Source: Anthostomella pinea
Taxonomy: Eukaryota; Ascomycota; Sordariomycetes; Xylariales; Xylariaceae
Assembly: GCA_963556695.1 (NCBI GenBank)
Contig: CAUWAG010000012.1
Coordinates: forward strand, 3,968,001 to 4,032,000
Direction of reading: 5' to 3'
DNA: 64,000 nucleotides
The notes under the pieces are model-generated. The model had not been told where the DNA came from, ran no database searches, and saw only the letters and a program-made list of their open reading frames with translations. A program made the translations under genes and the position numbers. Of this stretch, positions 44,557 through 56,693 are shown piece by piece. Numbering within the stretch: position 1 is the first letter of the stretch; each line of letters opens with the position of its first letter.

Positions 44557-45709
44557 TTACTCAATCTTGATAGCGACCTTGCCGAAGTGCGATTTTGCCC
44601 ACTAGACACCACGATCAGTATCTCACCCATCACGGATATCAGAAACGCACCCACCATGTACTCATAAGCCTCCCGCGTCTTATCGAATGTGAACACCTTC
44701 TCATCCACCACGGGGTGGATATCATTCGCCTCAATCGCCCTCACCATGTCCTCCATGAGGGCCCTAGAGCCAACATACACACCGCGGACGGTGCATATAT
44801 GGTACAGCGTCTCAATCACAGAGGCCTCGATCTTGGCGCCGCCGAGGAAGCCGATGAAGCTGATGATGCCCTCAAACTTGATGGCTTGAAGGCTCTGCTC
44901 GACGGTGCCAGAGCCGCCGACCTCGATGACGTGGTCGACGCCCGCGCCATCGGGCGTCAGGCCCTTGGCCGTCTGGCCCCAGTCCTTGTCTTCGTTGTAA
45001 TTGAGCACGTGGTCGGCGCCGAGCTTCTTGAGCGTCTCGGCCTTGGCCTTGCTGGATGTCGTGGCGATGACCGTGGCACCGGCGGCCTTGGCGAACTATA
45101 GCCGGGGATGCTGTGAGTGTTGAGTTACGAGGAAGGTGTGGCACTGATACGTACCTGTAGGGCGAAGATGCTGACACCGCCGGTGCCCTGCACGAGGACC
45201 GTCTCGCCGGGCTTGAGAGGTCGCAGGCCGTAGAGCGCATTCCAGCTTGTGAGCGCCGCGCAGGTCAGGGTGCTCGACTCGACGTGGTTGAGGTTCTTGG
45301 GCGCGCGCACGACGCCCGTCTCACTGAAGACGCCGTACTGGCGCAGTGTGCCGTCCAGCACACCGCCGAGCCCCGTGCCGGCGGCGGCCTGGTCGACAGG
45401 GCCGAACTGATGGCCCTGGTTGAAGAGGGTGACGACCTTGTCGCCCCTCTTCCACTTGGTGACCTTGGAGCCGACCTCGGCGATCTCGCCGGCGCCGTCC
45501 GAACCCGGCACTACGGGGAAGTTGGCCGGGAACGGGTACAGGCCCTTGGGGATGATGAGGTCGCGGTAGTTGAGCGAGGCGGCGTGCAGCTTGACCAACA
45601 CGTCGTGCTCGCCCACCTTGGGCACCGGGACGTCGACGTATTGCAGGCCGTCGAAGTCCTTGTCCGTGCCCGTGACGGACCATTGCTTCTGGCTTGAAGG
45701 GGCAGACAT
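44557..45709 (-). CDS. Zinc-type alcohol dehydrogenase / quinone-oxidoreductase-like protein, 346 aa
   Basis: Exons are 45709-45155, 45095-44655 and 44601-44557, all junctions in phase 0. The N-terminal GroES-like domain has LVKLHAASLNYRDLIIPKGLYP, PVVPGSDGAGEIAEVG and WKRGDKV. A Rossmann fold follows with VLVQGTGGVSIFALQFAKAAG, VIATTSS and LGADHVLNY. The protein ends in KSHFGKVAIKIE. The catalytic-zinc Cys at the usual position is Asn-Tyr (SLNYRD), typical of the zinc-independent QOR-like branch of the MDR superfamily. It is expected to reduce small carbonyls or quinones with NAD(P)H in the cytosol. A likely UTR intron was not sought. Confidence 0.88.
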
Positions 45710-46638
45710 GGTGAATTGTTGATGGGTGATTAGGGAGATGGTGGAACGGGTTACCGAGAAAGGTCTGGTGATGCTGTCAGAACTCTAGACTGCTATGTGA
45801 GACTTCGAGGGGCCATTACCCTTTAATACTCTCTCGTTTGCTTGTCTCCGGTTTTAGATATCTCAGGTTGTAACCTGTTGATGAGTACACACGGCGGTTC
45901 TATGTCCCTGGGAATCGGATGCCTTAACAATCACAAGCGGTTGCAATAAACTCTTGACACTCCTGAACTCCTTCGGTCATGGTTGCGTCGCAATTCTCCA
46001 GTCCCCCACGTCATGGATATGATGCAATGGCGTGAACGGGGACGACCCCTGTTCTTCTGTTTAGTCATTACTGTTGGATTCTGGGCTACGTTAGCCCATC
46101 CATAGTCATCCTTCAGGATCACCATCCCCATCTGTGACTCTGTCACATACGTGGCCACATAAGGCCACGTATCCTTTTCCTTTAGTATCTTGGATATATA
46201 GGGCCACTCTGGCCGCTCCAGAGTAGCTGGAATTCCTCTCCTTAATAGAACACTTTGAAATCTCACAATTACGCAACTGCCGCGGACGGTGCCTCAAATG
46301 GTGTACGGCTTGGTCCGCAATGCGCATGCCCGTCCCAGGCGGAGGTGCCCAGAGCGGAGACCATGTGCGTGTCCGTCCGCACTGGGCGACATGACAGCAC
46401 ATCGCCGTTACACTATTATTGGTAAGCTCGTGGGCACTCCTACGACGAGTTCCACCTCGTCCATGCGGCTCAATGTTCCCCCTCATTATAAACATGGCTA
46501 GATCACTTCCTGCACTCGACGGAGTCATGGAGCATGACAACCAGCGCGCACCGCATCGAGCTTGACATCTCATGGGGAATACCAGGGAATTGCATAGAAA
46601 CACTTGTTCCAGGCGGAATGCTGGATCATGCTCTGAGC
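45710..46638. other. Intergenic with solo LTR copy 3
   Basis: Upstream region of the oxidoreductase gene plus the LTR at 46072-46267. Frames at 45931-46603 owe their length to the LTR. Confidence 0.5.
46072..46267 (-). repeat. Solo LTR copy 3, 196 bp, inverted
   Basis: Reverse complement of the element at 41632 and identical to it. Flanked by the direct repeat ATTAC (46067-46071 and 46268-46272). Confidence 0.92.
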
Positions 46639-47153
46639 TCAGTTGATTAATTTGAGGCTAAACGTCGAGCATCCAAGCGCGCACACTTGGCACACCACGC
46701 CGAAAACCGACTGCCGTCCGTTTCCCTCGCAGTTAATTTCACCACGGACGTAGTACGATTGACGATTGGCCTGCAACACTGTCTTAGCATCAAGTTGGCC
46801 GAGCCAGACACAGTGGCGATCATCGATGTCACCAGAGAGGTAACTTAGGCGAGGAAGGATATAGTAGTAATTGAACATCTCCAGCTGACGAAATTTGGCC
46901 CATGACTTTCCGAAGCGACTCACATGTGTCTTCGACGGTAGCGATGCCGAGAACACTGCTGTCCGAGTTCCTCATCTGCGCGTAGAAATTGGGGTTCCAT
47001 CGTGCAGCGGCGCAGGCGTTCGATGTCGTGGTCGGCTCGGGACCAGGTGGCGGCCGTTGGCTGTAGAACTCCCAAAGGCAGGGCACTCGGTGCATTGACT
47101 GCAAGCCGGCGACGACTTGACAATAAACCAACATACCAAGACCTCTTCCGCAC
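46639..47153 (-). CDS. Hypothetical protein, about 144 aa, one intron
   Basis: Proposed exons are 47153-46924 and 46843-46639. The intron begins GTGAGT, contains TACTAC and ends CCTAAG, and it restores a frame that reads HIYLSGDIDDRHCVWLGQLDAK. The second exon has natural codon use and includes QSYYVRGEINCEGNGRQSVFGVVCQVCALGCSTF, with clustered Cys. The first exon is less convincing (Arg-rich) and the start uncertain. No family is recognised. Confidence 0.35.
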
Positions 47154-47374
47154 CGTCGAGGCAACGAACGACGCGAGAAGCCGGTGGGAGTTCTTCCTCT
47201 GATGACCGCGAACGAGAGCCTAAACACGAACAGCTGACCTGGCGAGCGACTAACGCCTCGTTCTACGTGGGACTGGACCTCCTGCCGGGGCAGAGCTCGG
47301 CATTTGGTATTCGCGTGCGGCTGCTTTCGGGGGATGCGCGATGTACAATGCAGCTGTAGTCGGTCTTCCAAGCG

Positions 47375-48188
47375 ATGCGAACTGAGATAACATTGCCAAC
47401 ATCACCAGTGATGACTCTATCGCGCGTCCGGGATGAGGAAGCTCTACGCGAAGATCAAGAACTGCCACCACGCTGGGAATGGTACGGCAGGCCACGGCTT
47501 TTCGGGGTGGCTGGCCAATCCAAGGGCTCATGGCCGAGTAATGCGACTGACGAGGTGGCTATCCTGAAAGCCATAGCCCAAATGTCTGGCGCAACACGCA
47601 ACATGAAGGGTGCAGAGCTTAAGGCTCAGGTCGACCGGGACGTCAACGGAGCAGATCCCAACCGTGATCAGTTTACGGGAGTGTTCATGATGGCAACACA
47701 TACCGATGCTCATGGCCGCCGGGTCAGTCCCGCGAACTATATACGCTGGGCGCTCAACGAGACGAAAGACCTCCCCCCGACTGTCCGAGCCACTGCGTTC
47801 ATGACGAGGCTCGTCTGGGATCAGCTTGTAGAGCTTGAACCTGCCGCAGGCATGGCAGTCGAATACGGGGCCGGGCCTAGCGCATACCGAGCCGACCCTC
47901 GACACGATCCCAGTCGCAACACCACCAGCGGGTTCGCGTACGTCACCAAGGAGACTATCCCTGCTGGTGGCTTCTTCCATCCGCCGCAGATATTCGAAGA
48001 CCAACATATTTAGGCCGGCGGAAGAGTTGAAGAGGCCCAATATCAGCGTCTTTGACGATGTCCCCGGGCTCGGGCACTATTGTTGGGGACAGCTATGGGA
48101 CTGGCGTCGTATCCCACGCTCCGAGGCCACTGTGGGATCTGCTTGGGCAGTACCCGACATAGTTGAAGACCTCGGCATCGCAGGGTGA
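47375..48188 (+). CDS. Hypothetical protein, about 253 aa, one intron
   Basis: Exons are 47375-47937 and 47990-48188. The 52-nt intron (GTACGT...CCGCAG) joins GFA to YSKTNIFRPAEELKRPNISVFDDVPGLGH in frame and removes an in-frame TAG. Text such as WEWYGRPRLFGVAGQSKGSW and ANYIRWALNETKDLPP reads as a real protein. An upstream in-frame stretch from 47117 is separated by a single TAG at 47357-47359. So either the start at 47375 is right or an earlier exon is broken or spliced differently. No domain is recognised. Confidence 0.5.
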
Positions 48189-49625
48189 TGGGAATCCCTT
48201 TGGCGAGAAGCAGCCGAGCATCCTATGTATGAGCTCCGTTGCTGATGTCCGTAATCACTAGTATCTATTACCTTATAATGTCAATATCATAACAGTATAT
48301 CTCGGGATCTGAAAGGGACTTTATCACGTACACTGATATGAATCGTGCAGTTGCAGGAGGCTATACCTCGGCAGCTAAAGGTTTATGAAAGAGAGCGCCA
48401 CGTCATCTCGGCTAAACTTCGGCCGAGATGACGGGACCGCACGTGCCAGCACGCTAGCGCCATCGCGCACGCCACACGTAGTAATAATCGAATCTCAGGC
48501 TGGCACTTCCTCCAACGCGCTTCTCAATTCTTTCATCCCAATTTGCAGCAACTTTCGACGCAGCGGCCCAGCCGACCACCACGAAGAGTCTGTTGGATAG
48601 AGCATGGCGCTGACCACAAGGCCTCACTCGATCGATCGTATCGAGTATCGCCGGGAACCCGAGACTCTGCATGGTGGCCCGAAATGAGGGAAACCGAGAA
48701 ACGATTCTGGGGCCAGGCCCACCGAAGGGATAAGGTTCCCCGACAGCCAGCCTCGACGTGGCGTTCGATGATGCTGCTGATGCCAAGCGCAGTCAACACC
48801 AAATATCATCATGGGAATCGTCGCCATCATCGCTGTCGCTATGGTCACTATGGTGGACCTCGCTCGTCGTGGTCCCCACTACACTACCTCGCTGCTACGC
48901 TTCATTCCTTCCAAGGTTGTTGGCTGAGGTGACTTGCAAGCGCTAAAGCACCGAACCACAGTACCTAACACTGTCGCTGTGGTTTGCAAGTCTGCTTCCA
49001 TGGCTCGCTGGCCCGTGCGTTCAACACAACTCCGCTACCGCCTCACGGATGAATAACGGGCCGCTCTGTGGGTACTTTCAAATGGGGGAAATTTTCACAA
49101 AAAGAAAGGTATCGTTGGATGCAGAAAAAATGCCCTTCTGAATTGCAGGGTCTGCACCACAGGGCAGAAGCATCAACCTGCTTACCTCGGCATACAAACA
49201 CCACCTCGTTGCGCGAATCCCTCATTGCAGCGCGAATCCCTCATTGCAGCGCGAATCCCTCATTGCAGCGCGAATCCCTCATTGCAGCGCGAATCCCTCA
49301 TTGCAGCGCGAATCCCTCATTGCAGCGCGAATCCATCATTGCAGCGCGAATCCACATTGCAGCGCGAATCCTCATTGCAGCGCGAATCCTCATTGCAGCG
49401 TGAATTCCTCATTGCAGCGCGAATTCACCATTGCAACGAATTCACCATTGCAACGAGTTCACCATCGCAGCCAAATTCACCGTCGCAGTGAGTTCACCAT
49501 TACAGCGAATACCCCATTGCAGCGTATACCCCATTGCAGCGAATACCCCATTGCACTGAATACCCCGTTGTAGCAACGACTTCGCTATCAATGCTCCCCC
49601 CCCTCGGCAAATTGACGACGTAGCC
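48189..49625. other. Intergenic with minisatellite
   Basis: No supported gene. The right third is a degenerate minisatellite (49211-49572) ending about 50 bp before the DNMT5-like start codon. Confidence 0.55.
49211..49572 (+). repeat. Minisatellite, about 20 units of 17-19 bp
   Basis: The first six units are exact copies of GCGCGAATCCCTCATTGCA. Later units shorten and drift (GAATTCACCATTGCA, GAATACCCCATTGCA), giving a left-to-right gradient of decay. Open frames over it are an artefact of the repeat. Confidence 0.85.
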
Positions 49626-52600
49626 ATGGCGCGTGACCTGAGGAGTACCCGGAAACGGAAACGCGACCAGGAGTCAGCGAGCTCACAGTACCTTGTCGTT
49701 GTCCTCTCCAGCCAGGCGGAAGTCCTTGCCAGCCAGGCGGCAGCAGACCAGGGTATGTACAACACTGCCTCATTGCTCTCACACGCAGACTTGCTAACTA
49801 TTTCACCAAGCCATGACCCCACCGTTGCCTGCAGTCTCCCCTACGGTGCCAGCACAACCCGAGCAGATCGATAATGTTCCGGCAGACTGTTGTCTCTTCT
49901 GTCGCGGGCGTGGTGGCAAAGCCGCTCAAGCATGTGTGTTCGATGGGGGTATTGATGGAACTGATCCCCGTTGTACGAGATGCCGAGATGAGAAGAGAAA
50001 ATGTCGACAAGCAACATCCGAACAGATACGAGCTCTTGCAGCTCGTTGTGACCACTGCAAGAAACGAGGGTTCAAGACCTGCAATGGACAGAGGCCGCAT
50101 TGTGATGTATGCGCCAAGCATAAGACACAACACCTGTGTTGGACGCGTCGACAAGAACCATCTAGCATCTCAAATGCAGCCACACCAGCAACCACAGATG
50201 TGGGAACATCAGCGCCCCAACAGCAATCTTTTTCCGACCCACTCTCTCATGAAATGGATCTGGATGATCCAGAAGATGATACCGACGCCTCAGCCGGAGT
50301 CGGTGTCTCAGAATCGTCTCAAGCAGGCTCCGCGCCAGGGAAGGCTGCATCTAAGTCCCCAACCCCCATCAGTGAAGACGACGATGAAGCTACACGGAGG
50401 AGACAGACCCAAGGGTTCAATCCAGCCTCTTCACTAGAGTTCGTTGGTCGCTCCCTCCGTAGTCAGCCAAGCGTATCGTACCATGGACAAGAGCACGAGG
50501 CCGACGGCGACTATGATCTTTACATCCCGGGTGCATCCAGTCCTGACAGTATCATAGATAAGGAGGTCGAGTCGAAAGGATCGGTCGACTACCAGTCATC
50601 TGCCGCCGAAGAGGACAACGACGAAGAGTGCGAAGAAGAAGCTGAGATTGTGGAGGAGATCAGCAAATCGACCAAGCCTCGATCGATCAAGCCTCGATCG
50701 ACCAAGCCTCGATCGATCAAGCCTCGATCGACCAAGCCTCGATCGACGGAGCCTCGATCGACGAAGTCCTCAAGCGCGGCCAATGGTAAGGGTATTGATT
50801 TCAATCTGCCACCCATTGACAGCATAGAAGGTGCCTTCGCCGACATGGCCACTACGGCCCTCAATCTTGGACTCGACGAGGTATTAGAAGAGCTGGCAGA
50901 CCGCCAGATAGAGGTGGGAACCATGTGTTCTGGCACTGAGTCGCCTCTCCTGGCGTTTGATTTGCTGTCTAAGGCCCTTGTAGAAAACGGCCAGCGTCCC
51001 CTCCGGGTACACCAGAAGTTTGCTGCCGAGATAGAAGTTTTCAAGCAAGCCTTCATCGAGCGGAATCAATCGCCTGAAATCATATTCAGGGATGTACGAG
51101 AGTTCATCCCAGAAGAGGCGACGACTGCGACCACAGCATACGGGGCAGAGGAGCTTATCCCTTCCGGTCTTGATGTTCTGATAGCTGGCTTTGTGTGCAA
51201 AGATCTGTCTCGGCTAAATACGAACCCAAAAGGTCTTCAGGACAACGGCGAATCAGGCGATACTTGGCTGGCCATATACTCATATGCCAAGCGTTTCCGG
51301 CCAACCATTGTACTCCTGGAGAACGTCAAAAGCGTCAAGAAAACCTGGGAGGAACTTGTTTCCTTGTGGGACGACATCGGTTATGAAGCAGGATGGCTAT
51401 TCCGGGACACGAAACGCTACCACATTCCACAGACTCGAGAACGGATGTATATGGTTGCCATAGAGCGGAGTCACTTTGGCGAAGGGGTCCAGGAGGCTGT
51501 GAGAGATTGGAAGACAAAGATGAATGAATTACAGCGCCAGTGTAGCACACCTTACGAATCGTGGCTCAAGAACATGCTGCACGAGTCGAGCGACCACAGT
51601 GCGCTAAATTCCGAGGTGGACTGGGCGTTGTGCAAACTCAGGTACGATCACATCCGAGCGGAGGAGGGATTAGGCATTCTCCGCCCTGTGACCAAATGGA
51701 GCGAGAACGGTACAGTAAGGTAGGTGGCAGCAACAAGAACGCGCCGATCAAAACTCCAAAGCTAACATTGTCTGTCAGGCCACCTGATTTCGCCAATCGC
51801 GCATGGTACAAGTCTCAATCTTCCAGAGTCTATGATGCTATCGATGTTGCATATCTACAAGCAGCAAACAAAGGCCTTGATCAGATGTACAAGATGGCTG
51901 TCCTGGACGTGAGTCAAAATGTGGATCGATTCAAAAACAGCCTGGGTGTTCTCCCTTGTATCACACCCAACGGGTGCGACTTCGCGACCAACCGTCAAGA
52001 AGCACTGAGCGGGAAACAGCTCTTGGTTCTACAGGGGATGCCCCTCAACAAGCTCCTCTTCGGCACAGAAACTCAGAAAGAATGCCAGGATCTGGCTGGT
52101 AATGCCATGACTACGACTGTCATCGGTGCTTCGATAATATCCGCCATCATCTCCGGCTCGAAAGCTTTTCGGCCATCTCTTGCTGCGAAGAGTCAGCTAG
52201 TATTGCCTACCACTAAAAAGCACCTGCGAGCCGGCCTCAAGGAGCCAACTCTTCTCCCTCCTATCGACACGAAGGAAATCGACCTTGAGGAGCTCATGCG
52301 CGGGGCCAGGATGAGCTCGCGTCTGTGCAATTGCGAGGGGGAGAAGATCATCTGCAAGTATTCCATTCGTGTGTGCTCTGGCTGTGGGCACACCGCATGC
52401 GAGCGCTGCGCTGGGAATCCGAAGCATCGATACGATGCTTCTGCCTCAATACTTCGAAGCAACCGCACGCTGACTCCAATCGAGTTCGTGCAGAAGTGGC
52501 GACATATGTTGTCAACACGCTTCAAGTTCGGCAGTTTCCCCGACGTTCGTCAAGTTGCCTCATCTTTCCAACCAAGGACCGACCTTATGAGAGACTTCAT

Positions 52601-55600
52601 CGACCGTGTTGTAGAAGCTGGAGCTGACACGCACTTTTATGGTTTCCGCGATATGCAGAGGCAGGACGGCGGTTGGACAGTAACATACGGCTCGACTCAT
52701 GCAACCCTGGAACTCCGCATCGGTCACGCAGCAGAATGGCTCTTGTTCATCAACTGTCCTAAAAAGCGCCCTGGCAACGACCCTTTGCGCAAGTTGCTCC
52801 GGAGCCCTGTCGCTCGTGCCAAAGTCGGCTCCTCTTTGCTCGATCTGAAGTGGGAATTCTCTTTCCCTTCGGAAGAACTGCACAAACTCCGGATAAGCGG
52901 TGTCGGTTCTCCAACCAGCTCCTGGAGATGCCGTCTCGGTCTATTGAAATATCAAGAGGAGACTGTTCCGACCACTCTACGGATTGAGAGCCACAGCAAA
53001 TGCAAAGCTTTGACAGGAAAGTTTGCACTGTTATCGGAATGCGGAACTGCTTCAAGCAGTCTATACAAACGTCCAACCGACCCCCCGCTTTACGTCTTCC
53101 TAGACCCTGATTTCCTTGGCAATTCCGACGAAGACAGCTTTGTCTTTAGCCACGACTGTACTCGCAAAACCTACGGTGATGGCCGATTGTCTTTGGCGAG
53201 CCTTGGATCTTCATGGCGACCGTGGCATATCCGTGACGGAGCAGTGCACAGTGTCGACACTACCGTTACTCAGAGCTGGAAAGCTGTGAGCATGAGTCTG
53301 GAACTAGTCGAGACGCAACTCGCGGTCAGCGTCCCCAGGAACGCTGCCTCCCTGGGACCAAATGCCGACTGTTCCCACCCCTCGACTATCTTGGAAGTGC
53401 AGATACCAGAACGTCTACAGGTCATTACTGAGGAATCCTGGGTTTTGAATCGTGCGAAGCGCCGGCCGTCACTCTCCACCTGGCAGTCACTCAATGGGAG
53501 CAGCACTGTAACCTGTGCTTGCGCACCTGTGTATCCACACATCCTGTGGCACGTAAACGAGAAAGGAGTCGCCGTTCCTCACGAAGCGCGCCAAGCAGCA
53601 GCCGGATTTGAACGTGCCATCAAAACACGAGCGCCGATCTTCCATGTCGATTCCACGATTCAAGGAGAGACTACCCACATCGCGGTCGCAGTGAATGTTG
53701 CAGCTCTTGTGCACCGTGCAGAAGGGCGTCTAGCACATGTTAACCGGAACGATTCCGCCTGGCGTCTTCATGTTGATCATGCAGAGCTGCCAGCCGAGCG
53801 ATTCTCGAAATTCGTTCTGAAGAGCAACTCACTTGATCCTCCGTTCGAACCGACTCCGTCCATCAAATACTTGCTTCACGCTCAACCTCGAGCATTGTCT
53901 TGGATGAAAACCCAAGAGTCAGGCATCTCGCTCATGATTACCGAAATCGAAGAGGCCATCCAGGGTGATCTAGGTTGGAGAGCAGAAGCAAGAGCGCAAA
54001 CCAAGGTCTTGGTTCGTGGGGGCGTGCTTGCAGATCTACCATCTTTTGGAAAAACAGTCACGACCATTGCTCTAATTCAGAGTGAGTTCGAAGACTTTTC
54101 GCCAAAGGTCCTGGTTCAGAACAACCGAAAAGTCCACGTGGGTGAGCACACAGGTGCACTTTTCGACACAGCTGCGACGTTGATAGTCTGTCCAGCCCAC
54201 ATCGCATTGCAGTGGAAGACTGAGCTCGAGAAGTTCCTGGGCCGCAAGTACGTCGATTACAATGTGCATTTGGTGCAGACATACGCCGAGCTACAAGGGT
54301 TGACAATCCGCGATATCCAATCCAGCAAAGTCTTGGTGCTTGCATGGACTGTGTTCGCTGAAGAGAACTATATTTCTGATCTGGCACACTTCAGTGCTAT
54401 GCCACAGCCTAGCATTACGGGGCGTCGTGCATTCGATACCTGGTTTGATCAGGCTTCTCGGGATATCCCAGATCAAGTGAAGGCATTCCGGACCTCAACG
54501 ATCGATGACTTCAGAGCCACTACAGAGGAAGGCCTGGCGGATCGTTTGCAGCGCGAGGACTTCAAAGTCACTCTGCCGATCAAGATTCAGCATGGGCGTG
54601 CTTACCAGCCGCACAATGCCTCCAACGCAAAGGTCAAGGCAAGGGGCAACACTCAAAGCAAATCGAAGGCGTCGGAAGCTCCTACAAGTGATCAAGTGCC
54701 ATTGATACATTTGTTCCGTTTTAATCGACTTGTCGTTGACGAGTATCATTATCTCAACAATGATAAACATCTCGACAACGTCGTCGCCTCAGTGAGCATC
54801 AAACGCATCTCTGCTTTGAAGCGGTGGGTCCTGTCAGGTACTCCAGCTTTGAACAACTTCTCCGACGTGGACCAGATCGCATCGTACCTTGGGATCAAGC
54901 TTGGCAGGTATCACTTCGGCGACGGCGTCGAGACAACACAGTCTGATAACATGCGTCGTCGCGATCAGACCCGTGTTGAAGATTTCCTCTCGCAGACCGA
55001 GACCATGTCAAGGCAGTGGCATGAGGATCGACACCGCCGCGCCCAGGAATTTTTAGATCTCTTCGTCAGACAGAATGAACCCTCCCTGGGAAACATTCCC
55101 TGCGTCGAAAGAATTGTGCCGAGCGAACTCGACATTGGACACCACGCCACCTATTTGGAACTGTCTGAATATGTCGCCTCGCATCACATGGCTATCAAGA
55201 AGCTCAAGAACAAAGTGAGCTTAGACAAGGAAACCAGACTCTTCGACAAGAATACCCGGCTCAATGACAGTCTGTCCAACTCTGCAACAGCTGAGGATGC
55301 GTTGTTGAAGTCTGCGCTCACCTCGGACGGGAAATCAGCACTCCAAACCTTAGCCGAGCTAAGATCATCCCAACAACGCAAGGTACAAAAGGAATTGAAA
55401 GATCTCATGGCTGGTTTCGAAGGTTTGGGCAAGGCTGACAAAATCTGCATACTGTACGACCGCTTCAAGAAGGATATCATGAATCCCGAGTGGCTCGGCG
55501 ATGTTGAAGCCACCAACATTGCTTGCGACATGCTTGAAGAGGCCAAGGAGAAACCCAATCGTTCAGCATTCTCGGAGCTGAAGGGCGTAAAAGGGGAGAA

Positions 55601-56693
55601 GAAAGCAACGCTTGCAAAAAAGCGCTTGTCCAGTCTTCGTGAGACAGCCCGTGACCTTGCCCAACATACCAGGTCGACTAGGTTCATCAGCGAAATTCAA
55701 GCCCTTCTGGGGCCATTGACTGAGAGGGTGGAAGGACAACTGTTCAAATGCAGCAACCCCGGGTGTGACGGGGACGCCAGCCTTGCTCAGTTACGCCTCA
55801 TCACTCATTGCGGTCATAAAGCTTGCGAGGAGTGCCTGTCGACGCGGATCGACGCCGAGAGATGCGTCGCCCCGATGTGCAATATTTTTTTGCAGGGCGA
55901 GAGTCTCGTCAAGGCCACGGACCTTGGTTCGAGAACGGAGCCTGCCACTCCAGGTTACTCTGGGAGGAAGATGGCAGATGTTATGGACATCATAGCCGGA
56001 TTTTCAGAAGGTGAACAAGGAGTCATCTTTGCGCCCAACGACGAGACAGTGGGGGTCCTGAAAACCGTGCTGGACCGCAACGGGGTACCTTGCCATTCAC
56101 TTCTTGGCTCCAAGAGCGCTGATACCGCAAAGACTATCGAGGCGTTCAAAGGCAACAGTGTTCGCGAAGATCGGCGCAAAGTGCTTCTCCTCAACATGGG
56201 AAGTGAGTCGGCAGCTGGCGCGTAAGTCTCATCTGTTTCTTTCTTGATCAATGCACTAATACCTGGCAGCAACCTAGTCAACGCAAACCACATCATCTTT
56301 GTCGCACCTCTGCTCTCGAAGACACAATACGAGTACGACTCTGCCATGACTCAAGCTATCGCACGAGTTCGCCGATACGGGCAGGAGAAAACCGAGAAAA
56401 CCGTCTACATCTACCACATGATCGCGCAGCGTACCATCGACGTGGACATCCTCGAGCACCGTCACAAGCGTGTAGACGGCATCACCACTTCCGAGTCCAC
56501 GATGAAGATGCCCCAGGCAGATGAGCGGAAGGGCAAGACGAAGCTAGTCAAGAACATGGAGGGACACATGGCTTTGGTGCCAGTGTCATGGCTGGCGGAC
56601 AAGTCAAAGAGGGAGATCGTCGGCGTAGATGAGAGGCCTGAGAGCTTTGCGTCACTCGTGCGCTTCTCGGACGTTTTTGAACACGACGATTGA
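49626..56693 (+). CDS. DNMT5: DNMT5-type cytosine methyltransferase - SNF2 ATPase, 2300 aa
   Basis: Exons are 49626-49752, 49811-51719, 51779-56221 and 56270-56693, all in frame. Two tandem Zn2Cys6-like clusters come first (Cys70-107 and Cys122-152; the second is CDHC...C...CDVC...C). A low-complexity region follows with six TKPRS/IKPRS repeats. The methyltransferase domain lies at about residues 408-600: TMCSGTESP, GFVCKDLS (catalytic Cys, in place of PCQ), LLENVKS and QTRERMY. A zinc-binding CNCEGE...CSGCGHTACERC lies near 861. The SNF2 core has GKT at about 1435 and VVDEYHYL near 1665. A RING domain (HCGHKACEECL) falls near 2002. The helicase end is QAIARVRRYGQ. The related Cryptococcus enzyme is an ATP-dependent maintenance methylase of hemimethylated CpG. 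A RAD8-clade relative is the alternative. Confidence 0.9.
50671..50760 (+). repeat. 15-bp coding tandem repeat in the DNMT5-like gene, six units
   Basis: Units alternate ACCAAGCCTCGATCG and ATCAAGCCTCGATCG, with the last ACGGAGCCTCGATCG. They encode TKPRS, IKPRS or TEPRS. Confidence 0.9.

Noticed and set aside
41632..46267. Two LTRs as ends of one 4.6-kb retrotransposon
   Set aside because: They are in opposite orientation, each has its own target duplication, and the DNA between encodes ordinary host genes.
49068..49573. Repetitive frames with QRESLIAARIPHCSANPS
   Set aside because: Produced by the 19-bp minisatellite, which is open in several frames at once. There is no sign of a protein gene.
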